Below, piece after piece: positions 8,377 through 15,075 of a stretch of DNA of 22,652 nt. Position numbers and translations under genes: made by a program. The number at the start of each line of letters is the position of its first letter. Position 1 is the stretch's first letter. The stretch lies in the NCBI GenBank assembly GCA_003513895.1, contig DOSU01000042.1:10848-33499 (forward strand). The letters are read 5' to 3'. The notes below the pieces were generated by a model. The model saw nothing but the letters and a program-made list of their open reading frames with translations, was not told where the DNA came from and did no database searches. The stretch comes from Rikenellaceae bacterium (GTDB lineage Bacteria; Bacteroidota; Bacteroidia; Bacteroidales; UBA932).

Positions 8377-8715
8377 ATGAAAAGAGTTTTTTTCTCTTTA
8401 GCGATTCTTATGCTTTTACCATTAATAGTAAAAGCAGATCCTCCCAAAAAAATCAACTTGAGTTATAATGCCGAAACGCAGAAACTTAAAATTGAAGCTG
8501 TTCATCCTGTACCAAATACAGTCAAACACTATATTGACGTAATTTCTATCTATGTAGACGGAAAAGAGGTTAAAGTGTTGAATCTCCAAAAACAGTCTGA
8601 CAAACAAGCCGAGATTATCGAAGTGGAAATTAAGCAAATTGTAAGTGGAAGCGAGGTAACTGTAAAAGCAAGATGTAATGAGTTCGGCTCAAAGAAAGTG
8701 AGCAAAAAATTCTAA
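8377..8715 (+). CDS. Secreted desulfoferrodoxin / superoxide reductase-like protein with altered metal site
   Basis: A 112-residue protein with a signal peptide (cleavage near VKA, residue 20), so it should act outside the cytoplasm. The rest looks like the Ig-like iron domain of superoxide reductases: HPVPNTVKHYID (H43, H51) followed by ISIYVDGKEV, a beta-rich middle, and a C-terminal RCNEFGSK. In true enzymes the equivalents are HPxxxxHxIxW and CNxHG, where two of the histidine ligands, the cysteine and a last histidine bind the catalytic iron. Here the cysteine is kept (C100), but the last histidine is phenylalanine (F103), and the two histidines are two residues further apart than in classical enzymes. 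It may bind iron differently, carry electrons or sense rather than reduce superoxide. It follows the two histidine-rich membrane genes closely. Confidence 0.7.
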   Translation: MKRVFFSLAILMLLPLIVKADPPKKINLSYNAETQKLKIEAVHPVPNTVKHYIDVISIYVDGKEVKVLNLQKQSDKQAEIIEVEIKQIVSGSEVTVKARCNEFGSKKVSKKF

Positions 8716-8752
8716 GAAAAATTCAATAACTTTATGAACTAAAATTTTAACT

Positions 8753-8758
8753 GGAGGG
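8753..8758 (+). promoter_or_regulatory. Strong Shine-Dalgarno sequence before the M28 peptidase
   Basis: GGAGGG lies 6 nt before the ATG at 8765. Perfect anti-16S matches like this are rare in Bacteroidota, where most genes here show no clear ribosome site. It fixes the start codon. Confidence 0.7.
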
Positions 8759-8764
8759 AATATT

Positions 8765-10357
8765 ATGTTTATTAAGAATCATTCGATTTATCTTTTATCG
8801 GTACTATTAGTTTTAAGTTGCACCTCGGAATCTGAGAAACTGGAGTCGGCACTTCAAAGCATTTCGGTTCAGGATATCCAAGCCAGGATTGAAACTCTCG
8901 CGTCAGATGATTTTGCCGGCAGGGCACCATCAACCCCTGGTGAGGTTAAGACAATCAACTATCTTGCACAGCAGTTTAAAGAGATAGGACTAAAACCGGG
9001 AAACGGCGAGAGTTATTTTCAGGAAGTTTCATTGATAAAAATCTATGCCGATAAATCGATGGTTTTCAATATATCTAATGGTAAAAAGAAATTAAGCCCC
9101 GAGTTTGCTAAAGAATTTATTGGCGGAACACCACAGATAGGCGATTATATTATGGTAGACAACTCAGAAATTGTATTTGTGGGTTATGGAATTAATGCTC
9201 CCGAATATGGATGGAACGATTATGAGGGGCTCGATGTTAAAGGCAAAACAGTTCTTATGCTAATAAATGATCCGGGCTATGCAACTTCCGACTCAACCCT
9301 GTTTGAAGGCCGGACAATGTCGCTTTACGGCAGATGGACATACAAGTTCGAAGAGGCTGCGCGCCAGGGAGCAACAGCGGCAATTATTATTCACGAAACA
9401 GGAGCAGCGGCATATCCTTGGGGTGTGGTCCAAAACAGTTGGTACGATTCAAAGCTTTATCTGGAAGACAATATGTTCTTAAAATCGGACCTGCAGCTGC
9501 AAAGTTGGGTAACAACAGAGTGCGCCCAGAAGTTGTTTGATTTAGCAGGCGTTAATTACAATGAAATTTCAGTTTCGGCTTCCAAACGCGGTTTTAAGCC
9601 CGTTAAGATGAACGTTACGGCATCTGTAAGCATCAAGAACAAAGTAGAATATGCAAAATCAAACAATGTTGCCGCTGTTTGGCCGGGGAAAGACAAATCC
9701 GACGAATATTTAATCTATACGGCACATTGGGACCACTTTGGAGTGAATCCGGCCTTTGAAGGTGACTCTGTTTTAAACGGGGCGGTCGATAATGCCACCG
9801 GTACCGCTGCGTTGCTTGAAATTGCAGAAGCTTTTACAAAACTTGCAAAACAACAGGATCGTTCGGTGCTATTTCTTGCGGTTACCTGTGAGGAGCAGGG
9901 TTTGCTGGGCAGTGAATTTTATGCAAAGAATCCACTTTTCCCTCTCGAAAAAACAGTAGGAGTTGTCAATATTGATGCTCTCAACATTTTGGGCAAAACA
10001 AAAGATATGACAATTACAGGTATGGGGAAATCCAATCTTGACCATTATGCTGTTTCTGTTCTGGAAAAATACGGAAGATATGCCGCTCCAGATCCAATGC
10101 CGGAAAAAGGCGGATATTTCCGTTCGGATCATATCAGTTTTGTGAATGCAGGAGTACAGGCGCTTTACCTTTCAAGAGGAGTCGATAATGTGGAGCATGG
10201 TAAAAAGTGGGGCATGGAACAAACAGAAAAATGGATTGTCGAAAACTATCATAAACCTTCCGACAATTATGAACCTGAAAAATGGGATTTTGAAGGAATG
10301 ATTGAAGATCTTAAAATCTACTTCGAAGTCGGGTATTTAATAAGCAATGCCAAATAG
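8765..10357 (+). CDS. M28-family zinc aminopeptidase lipoprotein with PA-like insert
   Basis: A 530-residue protein. The leader ends in LVLSC (C19), a lipoprotein signal, so it is probably anchored in the envelope facing the periplasm or the outside. A protease-associated-like insert covers about 125-290. The M28 catalytic core follows, with the metal ligands and catalytic residues in order: H321 in AHWDHFG, D342 in GAVDNATG, E376-E377 in TCEEQGLLGS, D404 in VNIDALN, and H496 in YHKPSDNYE. The secreted-M28 motif RSDHISF is also present. The enzyme should remove N-terminal amino acids from peptides with two zinc ions. Length and motifs are complete. It follows the secreted desulfoferrodoxin-like gene by 49 nt with its own strong ribosome site. 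Whether it shares that transcript is not clear, as no promoter or terminator is visible between them. Confidence 0.95.
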   Translation: MFIKNHSIYLLSVLLVLSCTSESEKLESALQSISVQDIQARIETLASDDFAGRAPSTPGEVKTINYLAQQFKEIGLKPGNGESYFQEVSLIKIYADKSMVFNISNGKKKLSPEFAKEFIGGTPQIGDYIMVDNSEIVFVGYGINAPEYGWNDYEGLDVKGKTVLMLINDPGYATSDSTLFEGRTMSLYGRWTYKFEEAARQGATAAIIIHETGAAAYPWGVVQNSWYDSKLYLEDNMFLKSDLQLQSWVTTECAQKLFDLAGVNYNEISVSASKRGFKPVKMNVTASVSIKNKVEYAKSNNVAAVWPGKDKSDEYLIYTAHWDHFGVNPAFEGDSVLNGAVDNATGTAALLEIAEAFTKLAKQQDRSVLFLAVTCEEQGLLGSEFYAKNPLFPLEKTVGVVNIDALNILGKTKDMTITGMGKSNLDHYAVSVLEKYGRYAAPDPMPEKGGYFRSDHISFVNAGVQALYLSRGVDNVEHGKKWGMEQTEKWIVENYHKPSDNYEPEKWDFEGMIEDLKIYFEVGYLISNAK

Positions 10358-10378
10358 AAAATTATTCTTGCAATAAAA

Positions 10379-11575
10379 CTAATAGGTAAGGATTTGCTTC
10401 ATCTTTTTAAGTAGGTTCACGACAGTTCTTCCCTGAGCATTGTTCAATGCCTGATCTTGTGGGTAAAACGTTGATTCGGATACAATCATGAAATCTTTTT
10501 CCGGATCGTAATATGCGACGGTGAGGTATCCCAGATGGTCGCCGGTGTGGCCATACCCTAGTCCCTCAGCGAATTCAATGCCGAGACCGTATGACTCATT
10601 GAGTGGAAGGCATTCCATCATTTTGGTAACTTGTTCAGTGTTCAGCCCAGCCTTGCCCCTAAACAAATTCCTGTAAAATGTGGCAAGATCACTGAATGTA
10701 GATACAATATTGCCTTCTGCAATTCCCCAGGACATATTAAACATTGTAAAATCGGTATTGGTATTATCCAGAAAATAATACCCGTGAAGGAAGGGTGCCG
10801 GGAGAGAGGTGTCTTTGCCGAGGTATGGGAATGTTGTTTGGTGTAAATGATTTTTGTCAAGTATCTCATCCTTTACAAATTCGTGATATTCTTTTCCGCT
10901 TACCCGTTCAATAATTGTCGCAAGCAGTGTATAGCCGTTATTGCTATAGTGATGTTCGATACCGGGAGGGCCATAGGTGAGCTGGTGCCTTGAAATGAGC
11001 CCGTGAAGTTCATCCAGTGTAAACTGATGATAGCGGTCTTTTTGCAAAAGGATGGACATATAATAAATCTGCCCAGCATACCAGGTGTTCACAGTATCCG
11101 GTATCCGCGAATTTACCTGATCGAAAATATTTGCCCTGTGCTCTAAAAGCTGACGAATTGTGATTCTGTTTTTGTAAGGGATATTGTAAGTGATATCATT
11201 TGGAATATATGGGATTATTGTTCCCGGAATCATTGAAGAAATAGTGTCCTCGATATTCAGTCTCCCATCTTGATCGAGCATCATTATGGCAGTTGCAGTG
11301 AAAGATTTTGTTATGCTGGCTCCACGAAAATGAGAGTTGGCAGTTGCGTCCGGATCGAGACCGGAAGAGACGAAGAAATTACCTTTGGGGCAAACTATGT
11401 AAATTCCGAGCCCGCCTTTCCATCCATCTATTTCGGCGGTGTAATTCTGCCAGGCAGTATCTATTGAATTCTGAAGAATCTTTGTATATCCCGATCTCGA
11501 TGGATTATAGGATTTGTTACAACCAAAGATTATGGCCATAAAGAATGCAAGGAAAACTAAATGTTTTGTTTTCAT
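10379..11575 (-). CDS. Serine hydrolase of the beta-lactamase (class C / PBP4-like) superfamily, lipoprotein
   Basis: I choose the ATG at 11575 (398 residues) over the in-frame ATG at 11599 because it gives a compact lipoprotein signal, MKTKHL...IIFGC with C19. The catalytic motifs of the superfamily are present: S87-x-x-K90 in GASITKSF, Y210-S-N in HHYSNNGYTLL, and H343-T-G in YGHTGDHLG. Family members include D-aminopeptidases, esterases, beta-lactamases and penicillin-binding DD-peptidases. The HTG triad in place of KTG is typical of class C-like esterases and peptidases, so substrate cannot be assigned. It converges on the M28 peptidase gene with a 21-nt gap and diverges from the CrtI-like gene. 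It should sit in the envelope, and a role in peptidoglycan-peptide or D-amino-acid turnover is a guess. Confidence 0.9.
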   Translation of the reverse strand: MKTKHLVFLAFFMAIIFGCNKSYNPSRSGYTKILQNSIDTAWQNYTAEIDGWKGGLGIYIVCPKGNFFVSSGLDPDATANSHFRGASITKSFTATAIMMLDQDGRLNIEDTISSMIPGTIIPYIPNDITYNIPYKNRITIRQLLEHRANIFDQVNSRIPDTVNTWYAGQIYYMSILLQKDRYHQFTLDELHGLISRHQLTYGPPGIEHHYSNNGYTLLATIIERVSGKEYHEFVKDEILDKNHLHQTTFPYLGKDTSLPAPFLHGYYFLDNTNTDFTMFNMSWGIAEGNIVSTFSDLATFYRNLFRGKAGLNTEQVTKMMECLPLNESYGLGIEFAEGLGYGHTGDHLGYLTVAYYDPEKDFMIVSESTFYPQDQALNNAQGRTVVNLLKKMKQILTY

Positions 11576-11671
11576 TTGAGCAATTCTTAATAGAAACACT
11601 ATATTTTGATACGAGTCAAATTTAAAGAAAATATGCTTACCTTAATACGATAATTATGTAATTCTTTCACA

Positions 11672-13174
11672 ATGAAAATAAGCATTACCGGAGGCGGAAT
11701 TTCGGGTTTGTCGCTCGGCTGTTTTTTGCAGACGAGGGGGTTTGAAACCGAGATTTTCGAGAAACATTCTGTGCCGGGAGGATTGTGTACGAGCTGGAAA
11801 AAAGGAGAGTTTACTTTTGATGGATGCCTTCACTGGATACTCGGATCGGATTCCGGAAGTTCTTTTTATAAGCTTTGGTCGGAATTGCTGGACATGAAAT
11901 CCATCGAATTCGTGAACCACGACATCAGGGTTGCGATTGAACTAAAAGAAAACGAAGATAAATACGGCAACAAGGTATTTCTTTTATATACCAATATCGG
12001 CAAGCTGGAAACCTATTTGCTGGATCTTGCACCCGAAGACAGTGTGGCGATAAAGAGTCTTGTAAAGTTGATCCGGATAATTCAGAAATTTGAAGTGCCT
12101 CCGATGATTGAGAACATTTCTCGGTTGCAGCCCTTAAGAATGAAAATGGGGATGATTAAATATCTCCCTTTTTTAGTTCAGTTCATAAGATGGAAAAATG
12201 AGACTAACTTCTCGTTTGCACGAAAGCTAAAAAACCCTTTCCTTAAAGAAGCATTTGAACTGCTGTTCGACGGCGATGAGGTAAATCTTATGGTTATGGC
12301 AATGCCTCTGGCGTTTTATGACAAGAAAAGCGCCGGTTACCCCGTGGGAGGATCGGCAAAATTTGCCGGCAGAATTGCGGATAAATATGAAACTCTTGGA
12401 GGGAAAATCCACTACAATACAGCGATTGACAAAATAATTGTGGAGGATAATGTTGCAAAAGGAGTATTGCTTTGCGACGGAACTTCTGTCTATTCAGATA
12501 TTACAATTTCTGCTGCCGACTGGCATTTTACAGTTTTCAAGGCACTTGAGGGCAAATTTGTGGACCACAAAATACTAAAGCTGGCAGAATTGAAAAAGCT
12601 TGAAGTTTATCCATCTGTTATGCTTGTATCTTTAGGTGTTTCACGGGACTTCAAAGAACATCAGCATTTTTTTCGTTTTCCGATAGAAAAAGAGTACAAA
12701 TCTCCGGACGGAACAGTATATAACAGAATTGAAGCACATATCTATCACTACGATCCAACTCTTGCTCCAAAAGGTAAAACTATAATCGCAATGAGTTTTT
12801 ATACCAGGAACGGAGAGTTTTGGATAAATCTCAGGAATAGCGACAAAGAGGAATACAACCGTTGCAAGAACCAGTTTGCAACTGCAATGGTAGACTATCT
12901 GAACGAGAAGATTGGTGGAGTAAAAGAGAGTATTGAAGAAACGGATATTTCCACACCTGCAACTTATCAGAGGTACACCGGTAATTGGAAAGGAAGTGCA
13001 CAGGGATGGTTTCCGCCCAAAAATCTATTGGCACTTTCACCGGTTTCTGCAACCCTTCCCGGGTTAAAGAATTTTTATTACACAAGTCACTGGTCAATTC
13101 CCGGAGGAGGACTTCCGTCTGCGCTCAAAAGTGCACATGATCTGGCACAGATAATAAGACTTAAATACAAATGA
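11672..13174 (+). CDS. FAD-dependent oxidoreductase, phytoene desaturase / carotenoid isomerase / retinol saturase-like
   Basis: A 500-residue protein. The N-terminal dinucleotide-binding site is GGGISGLSLG (7-16) followed by the acidic end of strand two (EIFEKH) and the GGLCTSW element typical of the CrtI/CrtISO/RetSat clan. A substrate-binding middle region follows, and near the C-terminus lies HWSIPGGGLPSALKSAHDLA, the second FAD-contact motif of the clan. Length is normal for the family. Members desaturate or isomerise carotenoids and other polyprenoids, saturate retinol or act on other hydrophobic polyenes. No phytoene synthase, cyclase or other carotenoid gene is nearby, so the substrate is open. 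It starts 72 nt from the divergent longer start of the serine hydrolase and ends 14 nt before the convergent Smr gene. Confidence 0.85.
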   Translation: MKISITGGGISGLSLGCFLQTRGFETEIFEKHSVPGGLCTSWKKGEFTFDGCLHWILGSDSGSSFYKLWSELLDMKSIEFVNHDIRVAIELKENEDKYGNKVFLLYTNIGKLETYLLDLAPEDSVAIKSLVKLIRIIQKFEVPPMIENISRLQPLRMKMGMIKYLPFLVQFIRWKNETNFSFARKLKNPFLKEAFELLFDGDEVNLMVMAMPLAFYDKKSAGYPVGGSAKFAGRIADKYETLGGKIHYNTAIDKIIVEDNVAKGVLLCDGTSVYSDITISAADWHFTVFKALEGKFVDHKILKLAELKKLEVYPSVMLVSLGVSRDFKEHQHFFRFPIEKEYKSPDGTVYNRIEAHIYHYDPTLAPKGKTIIAMSFYTRNGEFWINLRNSDKEEYNRCKNQFATAMVDYLNEKIGGVKESIEETDISTPATYQRYTGNWKGSAQGWFPPKNLLALSPVSATLPGLKNFYYTSHWSIPGGGLPSALKSAHDLAQIIRLKYK

Positions 13175-13188
13175 GAAATGCTTGCCGT

Positions 13189-13482
13189 TTATTTTATTGT
13201 AACCCTTATCGCCCCCTGAAAACCATAAGTGGCAAACGGTGCATCCTCATAAGTGAATGCCGGAAACTTCTGACGAAGGATTTTTATGAGTTCGGCCCTC
13301 AAGGTTCCTGTTCCTGAGCCATGTACAAAATCGATTTTGCGACCCTTCTGAAACCTGTTTGCCTGCAATGTGCGCTCAAACAAATCGAGCTGATACATCA
13401 AAGAATCGGCCGGAGCAAAGCTACGATATGCTTTTGCTATCTTTTCAATATGGAGGTCAATCACTAAACTTTGGGTTTTCAC
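13189..13482 (-). CDS. Stand-alone Smr (MutS2 C-terminal type) domain protein
   Basis: A 97-residue frame that is essentially one Smr domain: the DLH motif near the start (VIDLHIEK) and the H-GSGTGTLR loop in the middle (DFVHGSGTGTLRAELIK). Smr domains bind or nick branched DNA or cleave RNA. In Bacteroidota the domain is commonly the C-terminal part of a longer DUF2027 or MutS2 protein, so an isolated domain suggests either a small nuclease or a remnant. The only in-frame start before the domain is GTG at 13482; the frame stays open upstream to about 13527 without an ATG. A minus-strand TATTTTTG at 13487-13494 would put the transcription start at or inside the gene, which makes the exact start uncertain. 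It converges with the CrtI-like gene. Confidence 0.72.
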   Translation of the reverse strand: MKTQSLVIDLHIEKIAKAYRSFAPADSLMYQLDLFERTLQANRFQKGRKIDFVHGSGTGTLRAELIKILRQKFPAFTYEDAPFATYGFQGAIRVTIK

Positions 13483-13507
13483 ACTGCAAAAATACCGATT
13501 CTTTATA

Positions 13508-13515
13508 TACTTTTG
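13508..13515 (+). promoter_or_regulatory. Candidate -7 box for the second serine hydrolase
   Basis: TACTTTTG matches TAnnTTTG and ends 5 nt before the ATG at 13521. If it is used, the message would have almost no leader, or translation would begin at the second ATG (13527). The upstream -33 region is poor. A minus-strand TATTTTTG at 13487-13494 faces away toward the Smr gene. Confidence 0.35.
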
Positions 13516-13520
13516 TATTT

Positions 13521-14612
13521 ATGACGATGGTTTCACTACTTATATCTGCATTAATTCTTGGGTCTTTCGGCCCCGACGATGCAACAGCTGTTTACAAGGA
13601 AAAAATCAAGGAAATTGCTGCATCAGCAAAAATTCCGCTTATTCAGGTTGAATACAAATCGGAAAAGAAAACGATTTCATTCGAGTCGGCACAATTTGAG
13701 TATTCAAAAGAATCTGCAGACTGCAATACTGTATTTCAGGCAGCATCACTCAGCAAACCGGTATTTGCATATATAGTTTTGAAAATGGCCGACAGAGGCG
13801 AGATTGACCTTGACAAACCATTGTTCAATTATACCGATATAGACAGGTTTACAAATAAGTACCTGGCAAAGCTCCTCACAGCGCGGATTATCTTGTCCCA
13901 TAAATCCGGTTTACAGGACTGGGCAGCAGCCCCTTCTTCCGACGCATGGCCTTCATCAAAGATAGAGTTCATGTCCCGCCCCGACTCTTGTTTCGGTTAT
14001 TCTGGCGAGGCCTATGCCCTATTGCAAAGGGCAGTCGAAAAAATCAGAGGAAAATCGCTTGAGGAAATTGCTGTAGAAGATGTTTTTGTTCCTTTTAAAA
14101 TGTCAAACACCAGTTATTTATGGAAGAGCAGTTATGACTCTCAGGCAGCATCGGGTTATAACGATAAGGGTGAAAACAGAGGACAGGGACGGCACCCGCG
14201 TGCAAATTCGGCCTATACACTCAGAACTACAGCCGCAGATTACTCGAAGTTCCTTACCGTACTTGCAAAAGGAACCGGACTAAAATCGAAAACCCACAAA
14301 GAACAGTTGACCCCGGCCGTTAATGCTGTGTATAAATTTGGCAATGAAAGGCCTTGCGACAAATATATATTCTGGGGATTGGGAGTAGGCATTGAAAAAA
14401 ATCCGGAGCTCGGCGATATTATATTTCATTGGGGCGATAACGGCAACTTCAAAGCACTCTTCATAATCGTTCCTGCCCAAAAGAACCGTCCTGCAAGTCA
14501 CCTTGTGTACTTTACAAACAGCTCATTCGGACACGACATAATCAATCAGATAGTGCCGCTCTTCTACAATAACAAGACACCGTTGCAAATAAGTGCCTGG
14601 ATAAACGACTAG
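13521..14612 (+). CDS. Serine hydrolase of the beta-lactamase superfamily, exported
   Basis: The frame is open from 13359, but the first 54 codons overlap the Smr gene and lack a leader. Starting at the ATG at 13521 gives 363 residues with a hydrophobic export signal (MVSLLISALILGS). Catalytic motifs: S76-x-x-K79 in QAASLSKPVF, Y160-S-G in GYSGEAYALL, and H303-W-G in IFHWGDNGNF. The asparagine of the usual YxN is glycine here, a variation seen in the esterase/peptidase branches of this superfamily. It is the second such enzyme in 4 kb and only distantly like the first. It lies directly upstream of, and on the same strand as, the BlaI/M56 pair (94-nt gap containing the blaI operator). A functional link to that sensor is possible but unproven. 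Confidence 0.88.
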   Translation: MTMVSLLISALILGSFGPDDATAVYKEKIKEIAASAKIPLIQVEYKSEKKTISFESAQFEYSKESADCNTVFQAASLSKPVFAYIVLKMADRGEIDLDKPLFNYTDIDRFTNKYLAKLLTARIILSHKSGLQDWAAAPSSDAWPSSKIEFMSRPDSCFGYSGEAYALLQRAVEKIRGKSLEEIAVEDVFVPFKMSNTSYLWKSSYDSQAASGYNDKGENRGQGRHPRANSAYTLRTTAADYSKFLTVLAKGTGLKSKTHKEQLTPAVNAVYKFGNERPCDKYIFWGLGVGIEKNPELGDIIFHWGDNGNFKALFIIVPAQKNRPASHLVYFTNSSFGHDIINQIVPLFYNNKTPLQISAWIND

Positions 14613-14657
14613 TTTCCAGCACTAAACGAAAATTTACGTTAAATATTTGTTTTTTTA

Positions 14658-14689
14658 GTTGTATAACTGAAAAACCCGTTATATCTTTG
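14658..14689 (+). promoter_or_regulatory. Putative promoter of the blaI-M56 operon
   Basis: A -7 box TATCTTTG (14682-14689) fits TAnnTTTG exactly. A -33-like GTTG (14658-14661; one mismatch to TTTG) lies 20 nt upstream, which is the preferred Bacteroidetes spacing. The -7 box is inside the left arm of the operator dyad, so repressor binding would block the polymerase. Confidence 0.55.
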
Positions 14690-14708
14690 TAAAAACAGTT
14701 ACAAAGAT
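14683..14708 (+). promoter_or_regulatory. Operator-like perfect 10-bp inverted repeat at the blaI start
   Basis: The left arm ATCTTTGTAA (14683-14692) and right arm TTACAAAGAT (14699-14708) are perfect inverse complements around a 6-bp centre AAACAG. The left arm covers the -7 box, and the right arm ends on the first two bases of the blaI start codon. The dyad size and place are those of an autoregulatory BlaI/MecI/CopY site. The classical BlaI site has TACA and TGTA half-sites; here they appear in the reverse order, TGTA then TACA. Confidence 0.65.
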
Positions 14709-15075
14709 GAAAAAACTTACCAGAAAAGAAGAAGAAGCAATGAAGATCCTTTGGAAAGCAAAAAAGGGATTCATTAAAGACCTGATTAATCTTCATCCTG
14801 ATCCCAAACCTCTTTATACAACTTTTTCTTCTCTCATTCGCGGGCTTGAAGAGAAAGGCTATGTAGACCACAAAGCATATGGTAAAAATCATGAATACTT
14901 TCCTAGTGTAAAGAAAGAAGAATACAGGAAATTATTTATGAAAGAAGTTGTGAGCGATTATTTTGGCTCCTCTTACAAAAATGTTGTCTCGTTTTTTGTG
15001 AATGAGAAAAAGCTAAATGCCCAAGACTTAAAAAAACTAATTGATATCATTGAAAAGGGAGAAAAAAATGGATAA
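14707..15075 (+). CDS. BlaI/MecI/CopY-family transcriptional repressor
   Basis: A 122-residue winged-helix protein with the usual family opening (LTRKEEEAMKILWKAKKGFIKD), the recognition region around PLYTTFSSLIRGLEEKGYVDHK, and a C-terminal dimerisation helix. In characterised systems this dimer represses its own operon and target genes until the partner membrane protease triggers its cleavage. Here the gene overlaps the M56 peptidase gene by 8 nt (the peptidase ATG at 15068 lies before this TAA), so the pair is translationally coupled. A perfect dyad over the promoter and start codon suggests autorepression. The real target is unknown: the neighbouring upstream gene encodes a beta-lactamase-fold hydrolase, but Bacteroidota carry many BlaI/M56 pairs unrelated to antibiotic resistance. 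Confidence 0.93.
   Translation: MKKLTRKEEEAMKILWKAKKGFIKDLINLHPDPKPLYTTFSSLIRGLEEKGYVDHKAYGKNHEYFPSVKKEEYRKLFMKEVVSDYFGSSYKNVVSFFVNEKKLNAQDLKKLIDIIEKGEKNG

Noticed and set aside
13359..13520. 54-codon N-terminal extension of the second serine hydrolase
   Set aside because: It overlaps the opposite-strand Smr gene and lacks a leader; the ATG at 13521 gives a proper export signal.
13521..14612. Reading the second serine hydrolase as an antibiotic beta-lactamase
   Set aside because: It has HWG instead of KTG and YSG instead of YxN, as in esterase/peptidase branches; resistance cannot be claimed from the BlaI neighbour.
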